Below are positions 8,276 to 18,262 of a stretch of DNA of 64,000 nucleotides, in pieces. Positions within the stretch are counted from its first letter, which is position 1, and each line of letters begins with the position of its first letter. Under the pieces are notes generated by a model. It saw only the letters and a program-made list of their open reading frames with translations, had not been told where the DNA came from and made no database searches. This stretch comes from Chitinophagaceae bacterium (GTDB lineage: Bacteria; Bacteroidota; Bacteroidia; Chitinophagales; Chitinophagaceae). The translations under genes were made by a program, and so were the position numbers. The DNA lies in the NCBI GenBank assembly GCA_016710935.1, contig JADJTY010000012.1, forward strand, positions 496,001-560,000. The letters run 5' to 3'.

Positions 8276-8333
8276 ACATGCATACACATCAGCTTATGTT
8301 AGTTGCTAATGTATGCATGTATCTTTTGTTTTT
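8276..8333 (+). terminator. hairpin terminator after the bL38-like gene
   Basis: ACATGCATAC (8276-8285) pairs exactly with GTATGCATGT (8311-8320), followed by a T-rich tract to 8333. A smaller GC hairpin (CCCGGA...TCCGGG) lies just upstream, near 8250-8266. Confidence 0.7.
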
Positions 8334-8365
8334 AACGATGTACTGGTCTTGCCAAAATATTACTA

Positions 8366-9916
8366 TTGACCAAGGAACTTATTATTAATTCTGCTCCTCA
8401 AGGGGTTGAAATTGCCCTGTTGGAGGACAAAAAGCTGGTAGAGCTGCATAGCGAAAAAGCTGATGCAAGCTTTGGCGTGGGGGATCTGTACCTTGGAAAA
8501 GTAAAGAAACTTATTCCCGGACTTAATGCAGCCTTTATTGACGTAGGATTTGAAAAAGATGCTTTTCTGCACTATACCGACCTTAGTCCCTACGTTCGTT
8601 CTATTCTTAAATTCACAACAGAATCTATTAATGATAAATCTGAAAACGGATTTGATTTCTCAAAATTTAAGGTTGAGCCGGAGATCGTAAAAACAGGCAA
8701 AATTGCCGAAGTAATGAATGGCAAGCCCAATGTACTGGTTCAGATCTTAAAGGAACCCATTGCAGCCAAAGGCCCCAGGCTGAGCTGCGAACTTTCTTTA
8801 CCGGGCCGTTTTGTGGTGGTAACACCCTTTAATGATATCATCGCTATTTCCCGGAAAATTCACTCATCAGACGAGAGGAAAAGATTACACAAGATCATAG
8901 AAGCCATTAAGCCTAAAAACCTGGGTGTAATTGTTAGAACCGCAGCCGAAGGTAAACATACAGCCGAACTGCACGAAGACCTGTTAAGCCTGATCGCCAC
9001 CTGGAAAACCATTCAAACCAACCTGAAAGGTGCAACACCTCCAACAAAAATTTTAAGCGAGCAGGGTAAAACAACCAGCATACTCAGAGATCTGCTGAAC
9101 GAAGATTTTAATAAGATCGTTGTAAATGACAAGAATATTTACGGGGATGCCAAAACCTATATACAACGTATTGCACCCGATAAGGCTGATATTGTTTCTT
9201 ATTACAACAACGGCTCTCCTATTTTTGACAGTTTTGGTATTACCAAGCAGGTAAAAGCTGCATTTGGTAAAACAGTTAACCTGCCAAGCGGGGCCTATTT
9301 AATTGTAGAACACACAGAAGCTTTACATGTAATTGACGTAAACAGTGGTTATAAAAGCGTAAGCAATAACCAGGAGCAAAATGCCCTGGAAACCAACCTG
9401 GAAGCGGCTGAGGAGATTGCCAGGCAAATGCGCCTGAGAGACCTGGGTGGTATTATTGTGGTTGACTTCATTGATATGAAGCTGATGGAAAACAAAAAGA
9501 AACTGGCCGATGCGATGGACGGTTTTATGAAAGCCGATCGTGCAAAACATGCCGTACTGGCCATCAGCAAATTTGGCCTGATGCAAATTACGCGGCAGCG
9601 CATGAAGCCGGAGATGAATATTAACACTACGGAAGTTTGTCCAAGTTGTAACGGCACCGGAAAAATTTCATCTACGCTTATTTTGGAAGACGAGATAGAA
9701 AAAAACCTGAGTTACCTGATCATGCAAAAGCATACCGGTTTAACTGTAGAGATACATCCTATTTTACATGCTTATATGACCAAGGGGATTTTCTTTTCAA
9801 AACTGAGCAAATGGCGCCGTAAATACAGGCAGCGGATTAAACTTAAAGCCAACTCCAATTATCACTTAACCGAGTTTCATTTTTTTGATGATAGTGATGA
9901 AGAAATAAAACTATAA
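8366..9916 (+). CDS. rng: ribonuclease G (RNase E/G family)
   Basis: A 516-residue RNase E/G family endoribonuclease, acting on 5'-monophosphate RNA in rRNA and mRNA processing. The S1-like domain near the N-terminus (GVGDLYLGKVKKLIPGLNAAFIDVGFEKDAFLHY) is followed by the catalytic region with acidic metal-binding residues in VIDVNSGYK and IIVVDFIDMK. The zinc-link CPSCNGTGK lies near residue 425. The start is a TTG at 8366; no in-frame ATG fits the N-terminus. A strong bidirectional terminator follows the stop. Confidence 0.93.
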   Translation: MTKELIINSAPQGVEIALLEDKKLVELHSEKADASFGVGDLYLGKVKKLIPGLNAAFIDVGFEKDAFLHYTDLSPYVRSILKFTTESINDKSENGFDFSKFKVEPEIVKTGKIAEVMNGKPNVLVQILKEPIAAKGPRLSCELSLPGRFVVVTPFNDIIAISRKIHSSDERKRLHKIIEAIKPKNLGVIVRTAAEGKHTAELHEDLLSLIATWKTIQTNLKGATPPTKILSEQGKTTSILRDLLNEDFNKIVVNDKNIYGDAKTYIQRIAPDKADIVSYYNNGSPIFDSFGITKQVKAAFGKTVNLPSGAYLIVEHTEALHVIDVNSGYKSVSNNQEQNALETNLEAAEEIARQMRLRDLGGIIVVDFIDMKLMENKKKLADAMDGFMKADRAKHAVLAISKFGLMQITRQRMKPEMNINTTEVCPSCNGTGKISSTLILEDEIEKNLSYLIMQKHTGLTVEIHPILHAYMTKGIFFSKLSKWRRKYRQRIKLKANSNYHLTEFHFFDDSDEEIKL

Positions 9917-9955
9917 AAAAAGCCGCCCCTACACAGTGTAGGGGCGGCTTTTTTA
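9914..9955. terminator. bidirectional Rho-independent terminator between rng and tig
   Basis: AGCCGCCCCTACAC pairs with its reverse complement GTGTAGGGGCGGCT across one base. It is flanked by an A-run on the left and a T-run on the right, so it can end both convergent genes. Confidence 0.92.
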
Positions 9956-9968
9956 GTATCGTATATTA

Positions 9969-11335
9969 TCAATGCTCGTGATGATGTTGCATGGCAGTCA
10001 GTTCTTCTGCTGTAACTACTTTCTCTTTTGCCTTTGCCTGCCCTTCGATCCAGTTAAATAATTTATCGGTAATTAAACGACGATAGCTGCTGTCTACCTG
10101 CTTTTCGTCCTTCATCATACGGTCGATATAACTTTCGATCCAGCCGGTATCTTCTCCCAGGTTCATGGTGCCAAAATAACGCATGATCTCTACCTTCATA
10201 TATTCCCTCAGTTCTTCGTTACCAACTTCCAGCCCGTTTTCCTTGATCAGTTTATCGCTTATTAAAGTCCATTTTAACTGGTTGCTGAAAGCAGGAAATT
10301 CAGTTTCCACCTGCTCTGCTGTTTTTTCTTTATCGCCTCCGGTTTGTAACCATCGCTTTAAAAACTCACCCGGAAATTCCATCTTGGTTTCATCCAGCAG
10401 GTAATGATATAATTGATCCTGCAACTGGTTGCGGCTCTGGCCCTTCCAGTAATTTTCAATTTCTTCTTTAAGGGCTTCCCTTAATTCCTCTTCGGTTTTA
10501 ATGTCTTTTGCAGGAAATATCTCTTTAAAGAAATCTTCTGTCAGCTCACGTTTTTCAACCAACCCGATCTTTACAATAGCCAGGTTAAAATATTTTTTTG
10601 CTGCTTCTTTGTCATCTTTATCAAATCCCAGATCCTGTAAAAACATGTCAAGTTTATCATCATCAAAAGCCTTGCTCAACTGCACAGTAACTGTGTCTCC
10701 CACTTTTTTACCCATGAATTTTTTCTGCGAAGCATCAGTAAGATATTTCAGTATAACAGAATTTTCTTTACTTACACCTCCTTCAACAACAGCACCATCC
10801 TTATCAGCCTCTGTAAACAGTATATTCAAAACATTTTCATCGTTATCAACTGTTTCAGGTTCAGTCATTTTTCCGCCCTTTATCTGCATGCGGCCAATCT
10901 CTTCATCGATCATTGCATCAGTTGCAGCTACTTTGTGCAGGGTAACTTTTGCTTTTGCAATATCTGCCAGGGTATAATCGGGTTTCAAACCTATTTCAAA
11001 ACCAAATTCATAATCGGCCGGATTATTCATATTGATGTCACGCAGATCGGTACTTAATGGCAAAGGCTGACCAAATATTTCAGGCTTTTCAGTATTTAAC
11101 CAGGTGTATAGTTCCTTTTCAACTGATTTTAAGATCTCGTCGCTGAAAATAGAGGGGCCGTACATTTTTTGATCATGCCTGCAGGCACCATTCCTTTTCT
11201 AAAACCAGGAATATTAGCTGTTTTGCTGTATTCTTTCAGTTTTTTATCAAAAGCCGGTAAATAGTCGTCTTTACTCACTTTCACAGTCAGTTTATCATGT
11301 AAAAGACCAATGTTTTCTCTTGTAACTGTTGCCAT
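9969..11335 (-). CDS. tig: trigger factor, one frameshift
   Basis: A ribosome-associated folding chaperone. The N-terminal ribosome-binding domain starts MATVTRENIGLLHDKLTVKV and has the signature GFRKGMVP. The PPIase-like and C-terminal arm regions follow, ending in a His-rich tail (AMQHHHEH). The frame breaks at a T6 run (11165-11170): a seventh T would turn the local reading into GMIKKMYGPSIFSDE, as in homologues, and gives 455 residues. One base is therefore probably missing from the sequence. It converges on rng and shares the terminator. Confidence 0.9.
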
Positions 11336-11343
11336 TTTGAAGT

Positions 11344-11431
11344 GTTTAAAAGTTTAAAAAGGTTTAAGGGTTTAAAGGTTCTTATTCAAATGTGTTACAT
11401 TTTAAACCTTTAAACCTTTAAACCTTTAAAC
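11344..11431. repeat. inverted pair of octanucleotide arrays between tig and tRNA-Leu
   Basis: Left arm 11344-11381 holds GTTTAAAG-type units; right arm 11401-11431 holds four TTTAAACC-type units in the opposite sense. The arms can pair into a long AT-rich hairpin. The left arm begins 9 nt before the tig start codon. Confidence 0.8.
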
Positions 11432-11441
11432 TCAATGTTTG

Positions 11442-11523
11442 TGCGGATAATAGGGGTCGAACCTACATGGATTGCTCCGCCAGATCCTAAGTCTGGTGCG
11501 TCTGCCAATTTCGCCATATCCGC
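11442..11523 (-). tRNA. tRNA-Leu (anticodon UAG)
   Basis: On the minus strand the gene starts GCGGATATGGCGAAATTGG. Acceptor arms GCGGATA and TATCCGC pair, the anticodon stem CCAGA/TCTGG encloses loop CTTAGGA (anticodon TAG), the variable arm is long as in tRNA-Leu, and the T-loop is GTTCGACC. Length about 82 nt; CCA is not encoded. Confidence 0.95.
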
Positions 11524-11596
11524 AAAGGGGCTGCAAAAGTAAGGGATTTATGCAAAACAGAAAACAGATTTGTTTACGTAAATTCGTACGTAACTG

Positions 11597-13833
11597 ATGG
11601 AAGCTACCATAGACATACCCAAATACAATCTCAACGAAGAAGAGGAAAAGAAAGAGATACTGCGGCATTACCGCGGGCTTTTGCGTGTTTTAAAGCAAAA
11701 ACTGAAGCCCGGTGATAAACAACTGCTGCGTACCGCTTTTGAAATGGCTGCCAAAGCCCATGAAACCATGCGGCGTAAAAGCGGCGAGCCATATATACTT
11801 CATCCCCTTGCTGTAGCCAAAATTTGTGTTGAAGAAATTGGGTTAGGCGTTCGCAGCACCATTTGTGCCCTGTTACATGATACGGTTGAAGACACGGATA
11901 TTACTTTAGATGATATCCAACGTGAGTTTGGCAGCGAGGTAACTAAAATTGTTGATGGTCTTACCAAAATAAGTACGGTAATGGACACCAACAGTACCCA
12001 GCAGGCCGAAAATTTTAAAAAGATCTTACTTACCCTAACCGACGATCCCCGGGTAATATTGATAAAGCTGGCTGACCGCCTGCACAATATGCGTACGCTG
12101 GAAAGCATGAAAAGGGAGAAGCAGCTGAAAATAAGCAGTGAAACCATATTTGTGTATGCGCCACTTGCCCACCGCATGGGCCTGTACAACATTAAAACCG
12201 AACTGGAAGACCTGGCCATGAAATACATGGAGCCGGATACCTACAAATACATTGCACAAAAATTAAGCGATACTAAAAGAGAACGTACAAAATATATAAA
12301 CGACTTCATCAGGCCATTAAAAGACAAACTGGAAAAAGCAGGTTTTGATTTTGAAATCTATGGCCGCCCAAAAGTATACACTCCATCTGGAACAAGATGA
12401 AAAAAAAGGAGTGAGTTTTGAAGAAGTGTATGACCTTTTTGCCATTCGGATTCTTGTAAACAGCTCGCTGGAAAAAGAAAAAGAAGAGTGCTGGAAAGTG
12501 TATAGCATTATCACAGATGAATACAACCCATCGCCTGAACGTTTGAGGGATTGGTTAAGCAACCCGAAAAGCAATGGTTACGAAGCCCTGCACACAACCG
12601 TTATGGGGCCACATGGTAAATGGGTGGAAGTACAGATACGTACCAAGCGCATGAATGAGATTGCCGAAAAGGGTTTGGCCGCACATTGGAAATACAAAGA
12701 AGGTAAGGAAGATGAAAGCCGCTTCGATAAATGGTTTCACCAGATCAGGGAAGCACTCAACAAACCCGATGATAATTCAATAGATTTTTTACAGGATTTT
12801 AAAACATCTTTTCTTGCAGAAGAAATTTATGTGTACACTCCTAAGGGAGAAGTAAAGATGCTGCCCATCGGCGCATCTGCATTAGACTTTGCTTTTGGCG
12901 TTCACACCGCCGTTGGCAGCAGGTGTATTGGCGCCAAAGTAAATCATAAGCTGGTGCCTATCAGTCATAAATTACGCAGCGGCGACCAGATCGAGATCAT
13001 TACCAGTGCCAAACAAAAACCCAATATTGAATGGCTGAATTTTGTGGTGACCAGCAAGGCAAAATCTAAAAATAAAGGATACCCTAAAGGAAGAAAAAAG
13101 AGCCATTGCCGATGAAGGAAAATATATACTGCAACGAAAGCTGGAAGGCATGGGAGCAGCTACAAGCCAGCATAACCTGGAAGAACTTACTGCTTTTTAT
13201 AAATTAAATTCAACCCTTGATCTGTGGTATGAAATAGCCATAAAAAAAATAGACCTTAAAGAATTAAAAGAGTTTACTGTACACGGTGATAAACTGGTAC
13301 ATCCCAAACCGGTAAAACCGGTTGTTGAAGAAAAAACGGACAAAGACTTTACTTCAAAGACCTACGATAAAAAAGAAGCAGAGCTCATTATTTTTGGTGA
13401 GAGCAGTGATAAGATACAGTACTCCCTGGCCAATTGCTGTAAACCCATACCCGGCGATGATGTATTTGGTTTTGTAACCACCGGCGAAGGCCTCAAAATT
13501 CACCGTACCAATTGTCCCAATGCAACCAGGTTACTGGCAAACTATGGCCACCGGGTAGTAAAAACAAAATGGGCAAAAAACAAAGAGATATCCTTCCTTA
13601 CCGGTTTAAAAATTATTGGTTTGGATGATGTGGGAGTGATTCATAAAATTACCAACCTGATCAGCGGCGAATTAAAATTCAATATTTCGGCTATGACCAT
13701 TGAAGCGAAAGAAGGTATTTTTTGAAGGAAATGTAAAATATTTGTACACGATAAAGAGGAACTGGACGAACTCGTTAACCGGTTGGTATCAATGAGTGGT
13801 ATTGAAAGGGTGGACAGGTATGATACGGAATAG
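11597..13833 (+). CDS. RelA/SpoT (p)ppGpp synthetase/hydrolase, five frameshifts
   Basis: A bifunctional Rel protein. The HD hydrolase domain is at residues 50-200 (HPLAVAKI, HDTVEDT, RLHNMRTL), followed by the synthetase domain (EVYDLFAIRILV, GYEALHTTVMGP, HWKYKEG), TGS (IYVYTPKGEVKMLP) and a C-terminal ACT domain ending GIERVDRYDTE. Five single-base homopolymer changes break the frame: missing A near 12370, missing A near 12400, extra A near 13070, extra T near 13719 and missing A near 13735. Repair gives exactly 745 residues, the normal family size, so this is almost certainly a working gene with consensus errors. Confidence 0.9.
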
Positions 13834-13868
13834 TTTGTGGTTTTGGGTTTGTGGTTTTGGGTTTCCAG
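13834..13868. repeat. heptanucleotide array directly after the spoT stop
   Basis: Five units starting at the base after the TAG stop: TTTGTGG, TTTTGGG, TTTGTGG, TTTTGGG, TTTCCAG. The rest of the 13869-14056 gap holds a degenerate inverted element (GCTCCGTTC ... GAGCGAAGTCGAA) and an AT-rich leader. Confidence 0.85.
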
Positions 13869-14056
13869 CCCTTGTTCCCTGATTTGACTTCATTGGCGAC
13901 GCTCCGTTCAACATCGATAAACTATTAAGCATTGAGCGAAGTCGAAATATTATCTAAGTAATTTCTATAATAGATTAACAATAGCTTTACTAACCGTGCA
14001 ACCCTTTTATAAAAAAACAACTCATATTTGTATATCAAAATTTAAAACTAAAAATC

Positions 14057-14443
14057 ATGCAGGAATTAATTACACGCCTTACTGAAAAAGCCGGCATCAG
14101 TGCAGAACAGGCCACAAAAACAATTGACACCATTAAAGAATTTGTAAAAGAAAAATTTCCCATGCTTGGCGGTGCGGTAGATAATATGTTTGCATCATCT
14201 GCAGACAATGCTCCTGCTGCTTCAGCAACAGCGGCTCCTGCTGCTTCAGCAACAGCGGCTCCTGTTGCTGAAACCCCGAAGGCAGAAGAACACAGCATGC
14301 TGGATAAGATCAGCGATGTAATACCCGGCCAGGCTGGCGAAAAGATTGAGGATTTTGCAAAAAAAGCAGCCGATAAAGCAGAAGATGTTTTTGACAGTGT
14401 TAAAGACAAACTAAGCGGCATGTTTGGCGGAGATAAAAAATAA
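14057..14443 (+). CDS. small helical protein with Ala/Pro repeat linker, unknown function
   Basis: A 128-residue acidic protein with no signal peptide. The N-terminal helical part (MQELITRLTEKAGISAEQAT... VKEKFPMLGGAVDN) resembles small helix-bundle domains seen in DUF937/DUF2780-like proteins, but I cannot assign it firmly. The middle is a low-complexity linker encoded by a 24-nt tandem repeat (14210-14257, then a degenerate third copy). The C-terminus is an amphipathic helix of the KKAADKAEDVFDSVKDKLSG type ending in GGDKK. It stands alone and ends in a strong terminator. Confidence 0.75.
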   Translation: MQELITRLTEKAGISAEQATKTIDTIKEFVKEKFPMLGGAVDNMFASSADNAPAASATAAPAASATAAPVAETPKAEEHSMLDKISDVIPGQAGEKIEDFAKKAADKAEDVFDSVKDKLSGMFGGDKK

Positions 14444-14466
14444 TTGCACTTTAAGCTTAAAAAAAC

Positions 14467-14500
14467 AGCCCGGTACAAATTTGTACCGGGCTACTTTTTT
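14467..14500. terminator. bidirectional terminator
   Basis: AGCCCGGTACAAA pairs perfectly with TTTGTACCGGGCT (14467-14492), followed by a T-run and preceded by an A-run. It serves the convergent genes on both sides. Confidence 0.92.
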
Positions 14501-14512
14501 CACTTGCTGTTG

Positions 14513-15679
14513 TTACTGCTTCATTCTTCCCCAGCTTTGTGTGCCACCCAATTCTACATTTGGGTCAAAGGCGGGATTGTTGCTTAAAATATAACTGCCA
14601 TCTCCTTTGCTCCAGGCATTGGTGTAACCACTCGTCAATTCCACTTTATTGCCATCAGCATCTGTCCAGTTATCTACACCACGTAAATATTGCCCAAAGC
14701 CATCTGTTTTGGTTGTAGTGCTATTGTTACCAGTGGTTGCATTTCTTTGCTCCCAGTTACGGATAATATTATTGCCCATTTGTTCCTGTACTGCCCGTAC
14801 TTCTTGTGTCTGTTTCCAAATTTCACTTTGAGCATTGGTTCCCACATTTGTAAAGAATTTTTGGATTGCACTCCACCATGTAGGGTTTATTCTTGTGCTG
14901 CTAAAAAAAGTACTCATTATTTTACGGGCCATTTCCTCGTTACCGTTTTTATATTTAAGTACCACCCTCATACTTACATAACACATTATATTATGTGCAA
15001 TATTGCCTTGTGTGCCAGGCATGGTAACAATGGTTTGCATTACAGTGCAAAATGCCAACCCTTCTTTACCATCGGCAAATTGCAGCAAACCCTCTGCAGC
15101 ACTACCCTGGTGGCTATATGCATTGTTACCTCCCTGCTGAGCTAATTGTGTTTGTTGCTGTGCAGCTGCGTCCATTTGTTGTTGTAAAGCATCTATTACT
15201 TTGGCTGATTTTACCTGTGCATTTATATTTGTTGCCAGTGCATTTTTAATATAACCAGCGGCATCTAAAGGCTGAGCAATATGGCAACTGTGTAAATTCC
15301 AGCCCCGTTGCATGGCATCTAAATAAACCGGATCATCACTCCAGTCAAATTGCGTGGTGGGGTAAACATTAAGTTCATACTCACCATCGGCTGATACAGC
15401 ATTCACAGATGCCTGTATCATTTCCGGAATACATTTACTACCGGCGTTCCATTGCAAATTGCTGTTTACCTGCCAACTGGCTGGTAGTACAAATGAACTT
15501 ACTTCCATGGGTTGGTTAAAGCCTTGTTTATCTTCTAACCTGAAGCGTTTTAAAATGATGTAGTCTTTACCTTCAACCATATTTGTTGTTGTTTTATCAT
15601 TTATATTTTTTTGCGATGGTTGTGTATTGCAGGAAAGTAAGGAGGAAATAAAACCTGCAACTATCAATAATTTGTACAT
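14513..15679 (-). CDS. uncharacterised lipoprotein
   Basis: A 388-residue protein starting MYKLLIVAGFISSLLSC, with a lipobox Cys at residue 17, so it is exported and lipidated. No known domain is recognised. The body has an N-terminal beta-rich half (residues 40-130), a Gln-rich helical stretch near 165-195 (QQQMDAAAQQQTQLAQQGG) and a Trp/Asn-rich C-terminus with WTDADGNKVELTSGYTNAW. It is followed by the type IX secreted protein gene on the same strand, whose stop is far upstream in transcription order; co-expression is possible. Confidence 0.7.
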   Translation of the reverse strand: MYKLLIVAGFISSLLSCNTQPSQKNINDKTTTNMVEGKDYIILKRFRLEDKQGFNQPMEVSSFVLPASWQVNSNLQWNAGSKCIPEMIQASVNAVSADGEYELNVYPTTQFDWSDDPVYLDAMQRGWNLHSCHIAQPLDAAGYIKNALATNINAQVKSAKVIDALQQQMDAAAQQQTQLAQQGGNNAYSHQGSAAEGLLQFADGKEGLAFCTVMQTIVTMPGTQGNIAHNIMCYVSMRVVLKYKNGNEEMARKIMSTFFSSTRINPTWWSAIQKFFTNVGTNAQSEIWKQTQEVRAVQEQMGNNIIRNWEQRNATTGNNSTTTKTDGFGQYLRGVDNWTDADGNKVELTSGYTNAWSKGDGSYILSNNPAFDPNVELGGTQSWGRMKQ

Positions 15680-15708
15680 ACTATTAGTGTTAGGTAAACT
15701 ATATTAAA

Positions 15709-18147
15709 TTATTGTTTTACAATTTTTTCAGTGGCAATCACTGTATCGCCTTCCTTTACCCTTACAAAATAGATACCCGCATTATAAGCCGCCATTGATA
15801 TTTGGTTGTTTAAATTGGGCAATGCCCATGTATTTAGCAATTGGCCGGTAACATTGTACACTTGTACTATTGCCTCAGCAGGTATCGTAGCAAAATCAAT
15901 ATGTAAAATTTTAATGACAGGGTTGGGGTAAATTTTAAAACCTGTTGTTGGTGGCGGGTTAACAATACCGGTATAAGTAACCGTGTTATCGGTACTGGTA
16001 GAGGCAAGATTTCCTGTGCCGACTGCATTAGTGGCTACACTTGCTGCAATGGTCGCAATCACAGTTCCATTGGCTATCATACCTGATACAGCAACATTGT
16101 AGGTTGTACCACTTCCGGTAACAGTTGCTGTTGTTGCACCTGCAGTTCCGGAAAGTGTAACATCACCAGTTGCAAAACCGGTTACTGTTGCATTGAATAC
16201 AACCGTGAAGTTGATGGGTGAAGTACCGGTTGGGTCTGCTTGTGCTGCTGCCTGGTTGATGGTAACAGTTGGTGGCGGGTTAGCAATACCCGTGTAAGTA
16301 ACAGTGTTATCGGTACTGGTTGATGCAAGATTTCCTGTGCCGCCAGCATTAGTGGCTACGCCAGCAGGTATAGTTGCAATCACAGTTCCATTCGCTGTCA
16401 TACCTGATACAGCAACATTGTAGGTTGTACAATTTACGGTTACCGTTGCTGTTGTTGCACCTGCAGTTCCGGAAAGTGTAACATCACCGGTTGCAAAACC
16501 GGTTACTGGTTCATTGAATACAACCGTGAAGTTAATGGGTGAAGTACCGGTCGGGTCAGCTTGTGCTGCTGCCTGGTTAATGGTAACAATTGGTGGGCCA
16601 GGAATTCCCTGGCTCATTTTGAGAATAAAATTACTTTCACTATTGCTACCGGAAGGATTAACCTTTGTTGATAAATTAAATACGCCTGGCCCAAAATCAA
16701 AATCTACATTTACACTGAGAAAATAGCCAACTGTATAAATGGCACCACTGGTATTTATGCTGATTGAACTTCCAATATCCTGATCTGCCCCTCCAAATTG
16801 TTTTGCCCAGATGAAATTACCTGCCCCATTTAGTTTAAGGATAAAACCATCTTCCAGTCCGGATGAGATCAGATTGGTTGTACAGGCATCGGGGTCAAAA
16901 TCTACAGTGTTCTCAAAATTACCGGTGCTATAAATATTTCCAGCCGCATCCAGCGAAAGGTCCTCTATTAAATCTCTCCCACCTGCACCAATACGCTTTG
17001 CCCAAACAAAATTACCTGCCGCATTTAATTTTGTAAAAAATAAATCATAATCGCCGGCGGGGGTTAAAATAAAACTGCCTGCACCGGGGTCAAAATCAAC
17101 TGGGTTATTAAACGAACCCGCAATGTATAGATTACCCGAAGCATCAATATCCATCGGCATGTTGATGGATGTTGAGCCATCAAATGCTTTTGCCCAAACA
17201 AAATTACCACCGGCATCTACTTTAAAAACAAACATAGCACCGATAGCGCTGCTTGCACTTATATTAAAAATGCCAGCCCCGGGGTCAAAATCGGCAGTGC
17301 CATTAAAATTGCCTGTTACTACAATATTACCTGTAGCATCAATCTTAAGTGTATTTGTGGTAACATTAGAATTAGCTGTACCGGATTTAATTTGCTTTAC
17401 CCAGTTGAAATTTCCGTTAGCATCAAGTTTTAAGATAAATCCGTCAGGATAGCCAATATCATTCCCATTTGATGTCAGGTTATTGATGCCTGGTCCCGGG
17501 TCAAAATCTACCGTGCCTATAAATGCTCCTGTAATCAGTAAATTTTCCAAAGCATCAAAACTCGATGAGCTAATATTTACTCGTTTATTTATACCTGAAG
17601 AATTCAATTGCTTTGCCCAAACAAAATTTCCTGCGGCATCTAACTTTGAAATGAAACCATAGTATTCCTCGGGAAAAAGAGAACTAGGATATACGAAAAA
17701 GTTGTTTGGCCCAGGGTCTAAATCAAGTGTATCAATAAAAGTACCCATTGTGTAAACATTGCCGGCGGCATCAACTGTAATAGAGAAAAAACCGGTCTGC
17801 TGCTGCAAAAACTTATCATTCCTCACATCAAATTGCTTTGCCCAAACAAAATTCCCATCTGCAGTAAGTTTTGAAATATAGAGGCTAGCTGGTAATCCGG
17901 CACTTGTGTTTAATTTATACACAGCAGGACCCGGATCAAAGTCAACAGTATCATTAAAGAATCCCGTTGTATATATATTTCCGGCTGCATCAGTAGTCAC
18001 TAAGAAGGAATTTACGTTTGCATAACTATTTTCCGGTGGTACTGTAAAAAGTCCATCAAATTGCTTTGCCCATTGAAATGTAGGGTCCTGTGCATTGCTT
18101 TGCAGTAGCATAAAAAGGAGGCTGAAAGAAAGATAAATTTTGCGCAT
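15709..18147 (-). CDS. secreted repeat protein with SBBP-like repeats, two Ig-like domains and type IX sorting domain
   Basis: An 812-residue exported protein. Signal peptide 1-19 (MRKIYLSFSLLFMLLQSNAQ) comes first. At least seven repeats of about 60-65 residues follow (roughly 25-520). Each holds FVWAKQF and VDFDPGPG-like motifs and DAAGNIY turns, matching SBBP/beta-propeller repeats. Two nearly identical Ig-like domains (about 525-735) begin VTINQAAAQADPTGTSP. The end is a type IX secretion sorting domain (FKIYPNPV ... GIYFVRVKEGD ... EKIVKQ). It is probably displayed on the surface or released. No catalytic motif is seen; adhesion or binding is a guess. Confidence 0.9.
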   Translation of the reverse strand: MRKIYLSFSLLFMLLQSNAQDPTFQWAKQFDGLFTVPPENSYANVNSFLVTTDAAGNIYTTGFFNDTVDFDPGPAVYKLNTSAGLPASLYISKLTADGNFVWAKQFDVRNDKFLQQQTGFFSITVDAAGNVYTMGTFIDTLDLDPGPNNFFVYPSSLFPEEYYGFISKLDAAGNFVWAKQLNSSGINKRVNISSSSFDALENLLITGAFIGTVDFDPGPGINNLTSNGNDIGYPDGFILKLDANGNFNWVKQIKSGTANSNVTTNTLKIDATGNIVVTGNFNGTADFDPGAGIFNISASSAIGAMFVFKVDAGGNFVWAKAFDGSTSINMPMDIDASGNLYIAGSFNNPVDFDPGAGSFILTPAGDYDLFFTKLNAAGNFVWAKRIGAGGRDLIEDLSLDAAGNIYSTGNFENTVDFDPDACTTNLISSGLEDGFILKLNGAGNFIWAKQFGGADQDIGSSISINTSGAIYTVGYFLSVNVDFDFGPGVFNLSTKVNPSGSNSESNFILKMSQGIPGPPIVTINQAAAQADPTGTSPINFTVVFNEPVTGFATGDVTLSGTAGATTATVTVNCTTYNVAVSGMTANGTVIATIPAGVATNAGGTGNLASTSTDNTVTYTGIANPPPTVTINQAAAQADPTGTSPINFTVVFNATVTGFATGDVTLSGTAGATTATVTGSGTTYNVAVSGMIANGTVIATIAASVATNAVGTGNLASTSTDNTVTYTGIVNPPPTTGFKIYPNPVIKILHIDFATIPAEAIVQVYNVTGQLLNTWALPNLNNQISMAAYNAGIYFVRVKEGDTVIATEKIVKQ
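15955..16592 (-). repeat. two near-identical tandem copies of an Ig-like domain (about 315 bp each)
   Basis: Approximate boundaries 15955-16272 and 16273-16592. The two copies differ at a small number of positions at DNA level, which indicates recent duplication or gene conversion. Confidence 0.8.
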
Positions 18148-18240
18148 GGAATGAAATTTATTTTATGGTGTAAATATGACACAGATATATAGTAGCGGCT
18201 ATACTCCATTTGGATAGATTTTAAAGAGATTATCATGTAA

Positions 18241-18248
18241 TACATTTG
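18241..18248 (+). promoter_or_regulatory. putative -7 element of the histidine kinase gene
   Basis: TACATTTG fits TAnnTTTG and ends 14 nt before the ATG at 18263. A well-spaced -33 element is not evident. Confidence 0.4.
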
Positions 18249-18262
18249 TTGTAAATTGTAAA

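Noticed and set aside
11597..13833. spoT as a decayed pseudogene
   Set aside because: All breaks are single bases in homopolymers and repair yields a full-length protein; other housekeeping genes show the same pattern.
14057..14443. Phasin or HU-like protein
   Set aside because: No motif of either family; only helix content and an Ala/Pro linker are visible.
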